From Acetobacter nitrogenifigens DSM 23921 = NBRC 105050 (GTDB lineage Bacteria; Pseudomonadota; Alphaproteobacteria; Acetobacterales; Acetobacteraceae): DNA of 64,000 bases. The position numbers and the translations under genes were made by a program. This document shows, one piece after another, positions 9,588-17,266 of this stretch. The notes under the pieces were generated by a model that was not told where the DNA came from, made no database searches, and saw only the letters and a list, made by a program, of their open reading frames with translations. Position 1 is the first letter of the stretch, and every line of letters begins with the position of its first letter. The stretch lies in contig NZ_AUBI01000006.1 of assembly GCF_000429165.1 (NCBI RefSeq), positions 211,561 to 275,560 on the forward strand. Reading direction: 5' to 3'.

Positions 9588-11924
9588 ATGGCGCGACGCA
9601 CATGCGTACGTTTGCTTTTGTTGGCGACGACCTGCGTGACGGTGATTCACGTTGGTCATGCTCGCGCCGAAGATGTTGTCAGCCCGCTGCAGGACCGCGA
9701 GGAACGCATTACCGTCAAGGGCGGGACGGCCAGTGCGAATGGGGTGACCAACACCACGCCCGGTGGTGGGATGATGCCACGCCAGACTGCGGCGAAGGCC
9801 ATCAGCGGCGTCAGTCGGGACTTTATCGCGAAACAATCGCCGACCACGAATGCCTTGACGATGCTGAAAGCGATGCCTGGCGTAATCGTGGCGAGCGTCG
9901 ATCCGCTTGGGACCTCGGATCGCATGAATGTCTCAATTCGTGGGCTCAATCAAACGGAGATAGGGACGACATTCGAAGGAATGCCTGTCGGAGACAAGCT
10001 GTATTATAGCCCATTCACTTCGGAATGGTCGGACACGGAAAATCTGGGCTTCGTGGACGTCGCTCAGGGCGCGCCTGATATAAGCGCGCCTGTGTATAAC
10101 TCGGTCGGAGGTCAAATCAACGCCGGTTTGCGTAATCCGTCGGACCATTTTGGCGGCCTCGTGGACGTGGCTGGCGGCACAAAGGCGGTCAATCGGGAAT
10201 TTCTGCGCGTTGATACGGGCTTGATTGGCAAGACTGGGACCAAGGGATACATCTCGTTCTCCCACTCTGGCAATGATAACTGGCGCGGCACAGGTGGGCA
10301 GACACGTTATCACGTCGATGCAAGAGCGGTGAAGGAATGGGGCGACGATAATAGAATAGCGCCTTTTCTGTCCTGGAATCTTGTGCAGGCTGACCTGTTC
10401 ACAAACCCGACTCTGGCGCAGTGGAACCAGTATAAGGATTCATATAACTACTCAGGGACATACAGCTTCGGGAATACGGCCTACCAGAAATTCCACTTTT
10501 ATCGCCGGCAGACCGTCATGCTGGCGGCGCCGTCCAGATTTTCGCTGACGCCGAACCTCAAGCTGTCGGTCACGCCGTACTTCATGTACACGCATGGCAT
10601 TATCAATGGAGCGTCTGTTCTGAACGATAGCAGTGTCTTTTACGGAAATCAGGCGGCCGGACCGTTGAATTTGCCTTATAGCGTCAACGGAAAAACTACA
10701 GTCGAGAATGTTGACCCCTATACGCAATTTTCAGCGGGGCAGAATGCCTATCTGACCTGGACGCAGGGGCGCAATACGCTACAATTTGGCTACTGGTATG
10801 ATTATTTCGACCACAACGAGGCGTCGTCCTACTCAGTCGCCGATTTCTCAGGCAATGTTCGCAACTCGTACGGCCACACTCCGGTTCTGACATCTGGCGG
10901 CGATGTTCTGCGGTCATTTGACGGTCATATCATTCAGCAGATAAATGCACTTTTTATCAGCGACACGATGAAATTTTTCCACGACAGATTGACGCTGAAC
11001 GCCGGCTTCAAGGAAGTTATGGTGTCGCGCAGCGCGACCAGCATGTTGCCTGGCTCCACGTATGCGGTAACGGCGAATGACGCAGTGCCGTTACCCCAGT
11101 TTTCGGCGAGTTATAAAATTACGCAGAATGATCAGGTCTATATCAACGGTAGTACAGCTTTTCGTGAACCCGCCTCCATTAACTCATATGTCGATATCTT
11201 CAATTCCTCCACGGGAAAGATGTCCAGTACGCATAGTTCGAATCTGAAGCCGGAATATTCAATATCCGAGGAAATCGGCTATAGGCATTACGGATTGGTG
11301 AATGCGTCTGTCGCTTTCTTCAATTACAACTTTACAAACCGTCAGGTTTCAACCAGCGCATTGGTCAACGGCACCCCGGAGACTTCGTCTCTGAACGCGG
11401 GGGGGCAGACTTCGCGAGGCGTTCAGGCGGAGGTTGGGCTGCGCCCGTGGCGGCATTTCAGTCCGTATGTGTCGGGGCAGTATTTACATGCGACGATTGA
11501 CAACAATTTCGCCGTCAGTGGCGATTTGCTTCCGACCAAGGGGAAAACGGCTGTTCTTAGCCCAAAATTTTCTGGGTCAATAGGACTTTCCTACGACGAT
11601 GGCTCGATGTTCGGCAACTTCGCGCTGACCTATGTCGGGTCGCAATACACCACATTCATGAACGATCAGCATATTCCAGGTTACGAGACGGCGAACATGA
11701 CCCTCGGGTATCGCTTCAAGACGGTGGGGCCGGCGAAGCATCCGCAGATACAGCTAAATCTTATTAATATAGGCAATGAGAAATACCTCTCTGGTGCTTA
11801 CGGAGTGACGCCTAACGCGCGAACGACGCGTGGTGTGTACGGCACAAGCCTGTCCGGGAGCAGCCCGACCTACTACGTCGGCGCCGGTTTCGCCGCTGTG
11901 GTTTCGCTGAGTTCCGGTTTCTGA
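9588..11924 (+). CDS. TonB-dependent outer-membrane receptor (1)
   Basis: A 778-aa outer-membrane receptor. The signal peptide ends near residue 27 (GHARA before ED). EERITVKGG is a TonB-box-like start, followed by a plug (MLKAMPGVIVASVDPLGTSD, then MNVSIRGLNQTEIG) and a long beta-barrel rich in aromatic and Asn/Ser residues. The C-terminus ends in VVSLSSGF, a terminal aromatic as needed for barrel assembly. The start ATG has AGGAGA 9 bases upstream. It sits between the hydantoin/carbamoyl operon and the isoaspartyl-dipeptidase unit; the ligand is unknown but is presumably the extracellular substrate of one of these. The plug sequence is a divergent type with few close landmarks. Confidence 0.9.
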   Translation: MARRTCVRLLLLATTCVTVIHVGHARAEDVVSPLQDREERITVKGGTASANGVTNTTPGGGMMPRQTAAKAISGVSRDFIAKQSPTTNALTMLKAMPGVIVASVDPLGTSDRMNVSIRGLNQTEIGTTFEGMPVGDKLYYSPFTSEWSDTENLGFVDVAQGAPDISAPVYNSVGGQINAGLRNPSDHFGGLVDVAGGTKAVNREFLRVDTGLIGKTGTKGYISFSHSGNDNWRGTGGQTRYHVDARAVKEWGDDNRIAPFLSWNLVQADLFTNPTLAQWNQYKDSYNYSGTYSFGNTAYQKFHFYRRQTVMLAAPSRFSLTPNLKLSVTPYFMYTHGIINGASVLNDSSVFYGNQAAGPLNLPYSVNGKTTVENVDPYTQFSAGQNAYLTWTQGRNTLQFGYWYDYFDHNEASSYSVADFSGNVRNSYGHTPVLTSGGDVLRSFDGHIIQQINALFISDTMKFFHDRLTLNAGFKEVMVSRSATSMLPGSTYAVTANDAVPLPQFSASYKITQNDQVYINGSTAFREPASINSYVDIFNSSTGKMSSTHSSNLKPEYSISEEIGYRHYGLVNASVAFFNYNFTNRQVSTSALVNGTPETSSLNAGGQTSRGVQAEVGLRPWRHFSPYVSGQYLHATIDNNFAVSGDLLPTKGKTAVLSPKFSGSIGLSYDDGSMFGNFALTYVGSQYTTFMNDQHIPGYETANMTLGYRFKTVGPAKHPQIQLNLINIGNEKYLSGAYGVTPNARTTRGVYGTSLSGSSPTYYVGAGFAAVVSLSSGF

Positions 11925-12050
11925 TTCCGTTTTGGAAATATCGACAGGAGGGGGTGGCCACGTGCAGTGCGGATCCTGCGCGTCCGACGCCATCGCAACC
12001 ACCGGCTTGCCATCAGTGTTTCTTGCCGCGGGCAGGGCGGTCTCTTATAT

Positions 12051-12066
12051 GGAAACATATGTTTCC
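12051..12066. promoter_or_regulatory. Perfect 16-bp palindrome, operator site A
   Basis: GGAAACATATGTTTCC is perfectly self-complementary and ends 17 bases before the start codon at 12084. Closely related sequences occur at 13298 and 17141, all before genes of the same locus, so this is likely the binding site of a shared repressor or activator. Confidence 0.65.
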
Positions 12067-12083
12067 TTTAAATTGAGGGCGAT

Positions 12084-13265
12084 ATGCCGCAATCGCATGT
12101 GGAGCCAGAACGGCTGACCGTGCTTCGGGTCGAAGAACTTTGGTCTCCGTCTTCGTTGGGTGCACAGGATGTCGTGATTCAACGAGACCGGATTGTAGCC
12201 GTTCTTCCCGACGCGAGCGGCCTGCTGCGGTTGTTTGGTGGGCCGCAGCCACGCGAATTGCAGGCTGCCCGCGCGATCCCGGGCTTGATCGACCTGCATA
12301 TGCATCTTCTTGGTGGTGGGGACGGGGACGGTCTCCTTGGCCGGATGCCGGAGATGTCTGCGTCGGCGCTGTTCGCCGACGGCGTGACGACGGTCGCGAC
12401 GCTGCTCGGTGTCGACACGCGTTTCAAGACGCTGGCGGGATTGTTGAACAAGGCCGAGGGCGAGGCGGCGGCAGGTTTGACTTGCTTCGCTTACACCGGC
12501 GGCATGGGCGCCGAGCCGCCTTCAATCCTTGGCGATCACGTCAGCGACGTGGCGTTGTTTGCGCGGGTGATTGGAGCGAAGGCGGCGATTGCCGATCCGC
12601 TATACGACACCCAAGTGATCGCGCTTGAGGCGCTGGCGACCCAGATGCGGCAGGCGCGAGCGCTGACTGGCAAGCCCTCCATCCTGCATCTGCATGTAGG
12701 GCGCGGATATGAGGGGTTGGAGCCTCTGTTCCGGCTCTGCGACCGGACGGGCCTGCCGCCCGGACAGGCTGCGCCGACGCATGTCAATAGAGCGGCGGCG
12801 GTGTCGCCGGCGTTCCGGCAAGGGCTGGACTGGGCGAGGCAGGGCGGCGTTATCGACTTCACCTGCTGTCTGGGGCCGCAGGATGGAAGTCCAGTTGGAA
12901 TGGATCCGGTTCGTGCAGTGCTGGAGGCTCTGGATGCTGGCATTCCATCTGATCGCCTGACCCTGTCGTCGGACGCCGGAGTTGCGGTTCCAGACGGGAG
13001 CGGCGGATTTCGGCAAGTTTCGGGGGGCGTTCTGATGCGCGATGTCCGGCGGTTGATCGCGGCTGGACTTTCTTGCGAGACTGCCTTGGCGTTGGTGACC
13101 TGTAATCCGGCGGCGCGTCTGGGAATATCGGGCCGGAAAGGTCGCATCGCGGCTGGGTTCGACGCCGATATCGTATGTCTGGACGACAGTGGCGTGGTGA
13201 CGCAAGTCCTCGCGGGCGGCGTGGTCCGTTTCACGCGAACCTGCGACGATATGACGCCGGAATGA
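12084..13265 (+). CDS. iadA: Isoaspartyl (beta-aspartyl) dipeptidase homologue
   Basis: A 393-aa amidohydrolase that follows E. coli IadA along its length. H72 and H74 (DLHMHLLGGG), K166 (VIGAKAAIAD, position of the carbamylated lysine), a histidine in HLHVGRG, THVNR, and D in TLSSDAG correspond to the binuclear metal site and substrate arginine. IadA cleaves beta-aspartyl dipeptides. By hand alignment the TGAYH segment carrying the E. coli catalytic tyrosine 137 is TGGMG here, so that tyrosine is missing, and substrate or mechanism may differ. It is preceded by palindrome A and followed by an ABC importer with its own copy of the site. Confidence 0.82.
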   Translation: MPQSHVEPERLTVLRVEELWSPSSLGAQDVVIQRDRIVAVLPDASGLLRLFGGPQPRELQAARAIPGLIDLHMHLLGGGDGDGLLGRMPEMSASALFADGVTTVATLLGVDTRFKTLAGLLNKAEGEAAAGLTCFAYTGGMGAEPPSILGDHVSDVALFARVIGAKAAIADPLYDTQVIALEALATQMRQARALTGKPSILHLHVGRGYEGLEPLFRLCDRTGLPPGQAAPTHVNRAAAVSPAFRQGLDWARQGGVIDFTCCLGPQDGSPVGMDPVRAVLEALDAGIPSDRLTLSSDAGVAVPDGSGGFRQVSGGVLMRDVRRLIAAGLSCETALALVTCNPAARLGISGRKGRIAAGFDADIVCLDDSGVVTQVLAGGVVRFTRTCDDMTPE

Positions 13266-13297
13266 TTGACACGCAAAGCCGTTGCTCGGTAGTGTTT

Positions 13298-13313
13298 AGA
13301 ACCTTTAGTTTCC
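13298..13313. promoter_or_regulatory. Operator-like site B
   Basis: AGAACCTTTAGTTTCC keeps the GAAMC-N4-GTTTCC pattern of site A and ends 16 bases before the GTG start at 13330, nearly the same distance as site A from its gene. Confidence 0.5.
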
Positions 13314-13329
13314 CAATGAGAAACATTCT

Positions 13330-14376
13330 GTGGAATCCGCCCGCGTGTTCAGGTCGACATCGCTGGGGCGCCGCGCTGTCCTGACAGGGCTCGGCGCGGC
13401 GTCTGTCGCGCGGCCACGTTTCGGCGTAGCGCGCGGGCTGGATCCTGTTGTGGTCATGATGTTCGGATCGAGTTGGGAACGGGTGTTCAAGCCTCTGGCG
13501 CCGCTTTTCCGCGACAGGGCAGGGGTGGAGATCGTTCCGGTTCTGGAGAGTAGCGCCATGGAGGGGTTGGCGCGGCTTCAGGCGTCACGGCTGGATCTGG
13601 ATGTAGATGTCTGGTTTACCAGCGAGACCGTCGCTAGCCGGGCGGCTGCGGACACGGCTCTGTTCGGCGAGATCGACGTTGGCCTGATTCCCGCACTCGC
13701 GCGGTGCGAGACCGTTGGGCGGACGGAACGCTTCATCCCCTATTGGTCGTTTCCGGTCGGGATCGTCTATCGGACCGATCTCGTGCCCGGTGGGCGGATC
13801 GAAAACTGGGAGCAGTTTTTTTCACAGGCGTTTTCGGACGAGATCGCCGTAGCCGCGCCTACGCTCTATCCCGGTTGCTCCGTGCTGGTCGTCACGATGC
13901 TGGAGGGAGGCATTTTGCCTGACGTCGACTCTGGTATGCGGTTTCTTAGGAAAATCCGCGACCAGGTGGCGATCTTTAACTCTTCCGACACGCTGGCCCG
14001 ACGGTCTCTGGCGCGCGGCGATATCTGGGCGATGATGGGTTCGCCTTCGGCCCTCAAGGAACTGCATGACGCAGGCGCGCCCGTGGCGATGGCATGCCCG
14101 TCGCCGACGCCGCTGGTCGTTGAGGGCATGATGATGTTGAGCGGACGTCGCCAGGACGCGGCTCTGCGTTTCATCGATCTGGCGTTGGGGCGGGATGTGC
14201 AGTCCCGGATGACCGACGTTTACAATCTGCTCCCGGTGAATCGCGACGTGGCCTTGCCAAATCTTCTCAAATCGATCGCAGCGCAACGGGAAACGTTTAT
14301 CCATCCTGACGCGGGAATGGTCAGTCGTCATCTCCAGCTATGGACCGACCGGTTCAATGACGCCATCAATGATTGA
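13330..14376 (+). CDS. ABC transporter substrate-binding protein, spermidine/iron type
   Basis: A 348-aa family-1 extracellular binding protein. The N-terminus GRRAVLTGLGAASVA looks like a Tat signal (twin arginine followed by a short hydrophobic run). VVMMFGSSWERVFKPLAPLFRDRAG and the later WSFPVGIVYRTDLV are typical of PotD/Fe3+-type proteins. The start is GTG. It overlaps the ATPase gene by 20 bp and is the first member of a complete four-gene importer. The ligand may be a polyamine, a metal chelate or a small acidic peptide-like compound; the TonB receptor downstream suggests a large or scarce ligand. Confidence 0.85.
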   Translation: MESARVFRSTSLGRRAVLTGLGAASVARPRFGVARGLDPVVVMMFGSSWERVFKPLAPLFRDRAGVEIVPVLESSAMEGLARLQASRLDLDVDVWFTSETVASRAAADTALFGEIDVGLIPALARCETVGRTERFIPYWSFPVGIVYRTDLVPGGRIENWEQFFSQAFSDEIAVAAPTLYPGCSVLVVTMLEGGILPDVDSGMRFLRKIRDQVAIFNSSDTLARRSLARGDIWAMMGSPSALKELHDAGAPVAMACPSPTPLVVEGMMMLSGRRQDAALRFIDLALGRDVQSRMTDVYNLLPVNRDVALPNLLKSIAAQRETFIHPDAGMVSRHLQLWTDRFNDAIND

Positions 14377-15439
14377 TTCCCCGAGCGAACCCGGCGCCAG
14401 TCTGCAGATATGCGGGCTGAAGAAAAGTTATGGCGACGTCGCCGTCCTGCATGGGATCGATTTGAGTGTGGCCCCCGGCGAAGTCCTGTCGCTGCTGGGG
14501 GAGTCTGGGTGTGGAAAGACGACCGTGCTGCAATCGATCTCGGGTTTCGTCAAACCTGATAGCGGGGACATTCTTTTCGACGGTCGTTCAATTCTCGCAG
14601 TTCCGCCCGAGCGACGGCGGGCTGCCATGTTGTTTCAAGGGTACGCCCTGTTCCCGCATATGTCCGTGCAAGACAACGTGGGGTTTGGATTGCGCATGGC
14701 GCGCATGCCGCGTGAGGAGGCCGAGCGCGCTGTTGCGGACGTTTTGAAGCGCGTGCGGATCGGCGATCTTGCCGAGCGTCGTCCTGCACAGCTTTCGGGT
14801 GGGCAGAAGCAGCGCGTCGCCCTGGCGCGCGCCATCGTGACGCGGCCACGCATGATGCTGCTTGACGAGCCGCTGGGCGCACTGGATCAGGGATTGCGCG
14901 AGGAAATGCAGGCGGAAATCTTGCGGCTTCAGCGCGCGGCGCAGTTGACCATGGTCGTCGTGACGCATGATCGGGCTGAGGCATTGACCCTGTCCGATCG
15001 CATTGCGGTGCTTAAGATGGGGAGGATCGAGCAAATTGGAGCGCCGATGGAGATTTTCGATCGCCCCGCGACGCGCTATGTGGCTCGGTTCATGGGGGTC
15101 GAAAACCTGTTGACCGTCGTGGTCGATGACCGCGGCGTAGTTGCTCTGGGCGGGGCTGTCATTGAAGGGGTGCGCGCGGAACCGGGGAGGCGTGCGCTTG
15201 CGATCCGCGCGGCGTTCGTTCGGGTGTCGCGCGCTTCGATAGGGCCGGAGGCTGTGGTGACGGAGTGTCGGCCCGTCGGCGCGCATATGCGGATAGCCGC
15301 AGTTCTGTCGTCTGGCGAGATGGTGGTGGCTGAGGTCACACGACGTGACGGCGCGTATCTTCCGGCAATCGGCGCACGCGTCAGTCTGCTGTTTCCGCCA
15401 GCCAATTGCGTCATTCTTCCCGCGGATGACGGATGTTGA
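14357..15439 (+). CDS. ABC transporter ATP-binding protein, PotA/FbpC type
   Basis: A 360-aa ATPase with Walker A GESGCGKTT, signature LSGGQKQR, Walker B MMLLDEPLGALD and H-loop VVTHD, plus the C-terminal TOBE-like regulatory domain (about residues 250-360) usual in spermidine/putrescine and iron transport ATPases. Two in-frame ATGs (14357, 14369) are possible; the first overlaps the binding-protein gene. It drives the importer with the permeases at 15433 and 16278. Confidence 0.9.
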   Translation: MTPSMIDSPSEPGASLQICGLKKSYGDVAVLHGIDLSVAPGEVLSLLGESGCGKTTVLQSISGFVKPDSGDILFDGRSILAVPPERRRAAMLFQGYALFPHMSVQDNVGFGLRMARMPREEAERAVADVLKRVRIGDLAERRPAQLSGGQKQRVALARAIVTRPRMMLLDEPLGALDQGLREEMQAEILRLQRAAQLTMVVVTHDRAEALTLSDRIAVLKMGRIEQIGAPMEIFDRPATRYVARFMGVENLLTVVVDDRGVVALGGAVIEGVRAEPGRRALAIRAAFVRVSRASIGPEAVVTECRPVGAHMRIAAVLSSGEMVVAEVTRRDGAYLPAIGARVSLLFPPANCVILPADDGC

Positions 15440-16281
15440 CGGGGCGGCGTTTGTCAGCGAGGGCGCTCCTGTGGGTTCCCGCCGTGACTATGTCTGCAAT
15501 GATTGTGGCGGTCCTGATTGTCCTGCTCGACTATAGTCTTGGATACGTATCTGTCTCTGCCGATGCTGGTGGATCGCGTTTTGCGCTTTATCGCGCCCTG
15601 CTATCGTCGTCGTCCTTCCATCGCACGATCATGGAAACGCTCTGGCTGGCTGGAATTGTGACGGCTCTATGTAACGTAATGGGTTTTCCGTTGGCGCGGG
15701 CGATTTTATTGACTCCGTCGCCCAGTTTGCGTCGGAGCGTGCTGCTGGGTCTGTTCGCGGTGCTGATGTCCGGAGCGGTGACGCGCGGCTATGCATGGAT
15801 GCTGATTCTGGATAAGCGAGGTCTGCTGAACGCAGCTCTGGTCGCGTTACATTGTCCGCCTGCTCGGCTGAACAATAGCATGGGCGCGGTGGTCGTGACC
15901 ATGACAAGTGTGACGTTGCCGTTCTATGTCCTGACATTATTTGGAGCATTGAAGAATGTGACTCCAGAAATTGAGCGCGCGGCGGCAAATCTTGGCGCAA
16001 CGTCGTGGCAGCGCCTGCGGCATGTCGTTCTTCCTTTGGCGGCGCCGGGATTGGTCGCCGCCAATACGGTCTGTTTCTCGTTGTCGCTGGGAGCATTCTT
16101 GTATCCCGAACTGTTGGGCGGCGGTCGGGTTCGCGTGCTCGCGACGGCGATTTACGAAGATGTCCAGACAGCCTATGACGTGCCGCGCGCGGCTGCGATG
16201 TCGGTGCTGTTTCTGAGCGTCGCATTGTTGTTGCGTAGTTTGCTCGCTGTATCGGCCCGGTGGGCCGGAGACGGGCGGTGA
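15433..16281 (+). CDS. ABC transporter permease, PotB type
   Basis: A 282-aa integral membrane protein with about six hydrophobic helices. The EAA-type docking loop is seen at IERAAANLGATSWQRLRHVV followed by LPLAAPG. It overlaps the ATPase gene by 7 bp and the next permease by GTGA. It forms the heterodimeric channel with that permease. Confidence 0.88.
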   Translation: MLTGRRLSARALLWVPAVTMSAMIVAVLIVLLDYSLGYVSVSADAGGSRFALYRALLSSSSFHRTIMETLWLAGIVTALCNVMGFPLARAILLTPSPSLRRSVLLGLFAVLMSGAVTRGYAWMLILDKRGLLNAALVALHCPPARLNNSMGAVVVTMTSVTLPFYVLTLFGALKNVTPEIERAAANLGATSWQRLRHVVLPLAAPGLVAANTVCFSLSLGAFLYPELLGGGRVRVLATAIYEDVQTAYDVPRAAAMSVLFLSVALLLRSLLAVSARWAGDGR

Positions 16282-17087
16282 AGGCGTTGCTGGCTCATCT
16301 TGGTCACGCGCATTCATGGCGACATATAACGGCTGTTTTGGCTTTGATACAGATTGGCGCGCCAATTCTGGTTATCGTCGGATCCGCATTTAGCAAAAAC
16401 GCCTATGGCCTGTTTTCGGGAGGTGTCACGTTGCTGTGGTTTGACCGCCTGTTTGCAACGCGGTCATTGTTGACGGCGTTCGCGACAAGCGTCGAGATCG
16501 CTCTCGCCACCACTGGCGTCGCGTTGTGCGTGGCCCTGCCGACAGCTATAGCGGCCGTACGCGTTCGCTTTCCGGGGCGGTCAGTCGTTTTGTGGTTGCT
16601 GGGTCTGCCGATGTTGCTTCCTGGCGTTGTGGTCGGTTTGGCCGGGTTGTCAACATTGCTGCGGTTCGGCGTCGCTGCGCGGACGGGTCCGATGGTGCTT
16701 GTACTAACCAGCGTGATGACGCCGTTGATGCTGCGACCAATGGTTGCAGCGCTACAGCAGGTGGACGCCAATCAGGAGGCTGCGGCGCGTAATCTCGGTG
16801 CGACGCCCTTGCGTGCGTTCCAGCTGGTCACCGTACCCCAGATCCTGCCCGCCATGGTGGCGGCGTCATTGTTCTGTTTCGTGGAGACGCTGGACAATTT
16901 CGCGATCACGGCCTTTCTGAGTAATATGCATGCGACGACTCTTCCGGTGGAAACGTATGATTACATAAGAGATTTTGACGACCCTGTGGTGTCGGCTCTG
17001 TCGACCGCCCTGACTTTGTTGGGTTTGGCGTTCGCTGTAGCGTTGGATCGCGTCATTTCCATAGAGCGTTTCGTAGATGCCTCATGA
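16278..17087 (+). CDS. ABC transporter permease, PotC type
   Basis: A 269-aa membrane protein with several hydrophobic helices and an EAA loop (QEAAARNLGATPLRAFQLVT, then VPQILPAM). GTG 16278 was chosen because it overlaps the preceding stop (GTGA) and gives a normal PotC-length protein; an in-frame upstream codon at 16260 would add six arginine-rich residues. It completes the importer of 13330-17087. Confidence 0.87.
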   Translation: MKALLAHLGHAHSWRHITAVLALIQIGAPILVIVGSAFSKNAYGLFSGGVTLLWFDRLFATRSLLTAFATSVEIALATTGVALCVALPTAIAAVRVRFPGRSVVLWLLGLPMLLPGVVVGLAGLSTLLRFGVAARTGPMVLVLTSVMTPLMLRPMVAALQQVDANQEAAARNLGATPLRAFQLVTVPQILPAMVAASLFCFVETLDNFAITAFLSNMHATTLPVETYDYIRDFDDPVVSALSTALTLLGLAFAVALDRVISIERFVDAS

Positions 17088-17140
17088 CGCCGGCGCCTAT
17101 CAGTCTGTGTGATAGATGCGCCGTTTTTGTGATATAAATT

Positions 17141-17156
17141 AGAAACTTTTGTTTCC
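17141..17156. promoter_or_regulatory. Operator-like site C
   Basis: AGAAACTTTTGTTTCC matches sites A and B (GAAAC-N4-GTTTCC). It lies 110 bp before the receptor gene at 17267, in a stretch with lower GC than its surroundings that probably holds the promoter. Confidence 0.55.
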
Positions 17157-17266
17157 TGTATGTCGTCGTTTATGCAATGATCCGATATAGAAACAAAGCC
17201 GACGTTGAGGCGATGAGCCGACGATAATGCGTCGCGCTGCTCCAATATTGTTTGAAGAGACATCGA

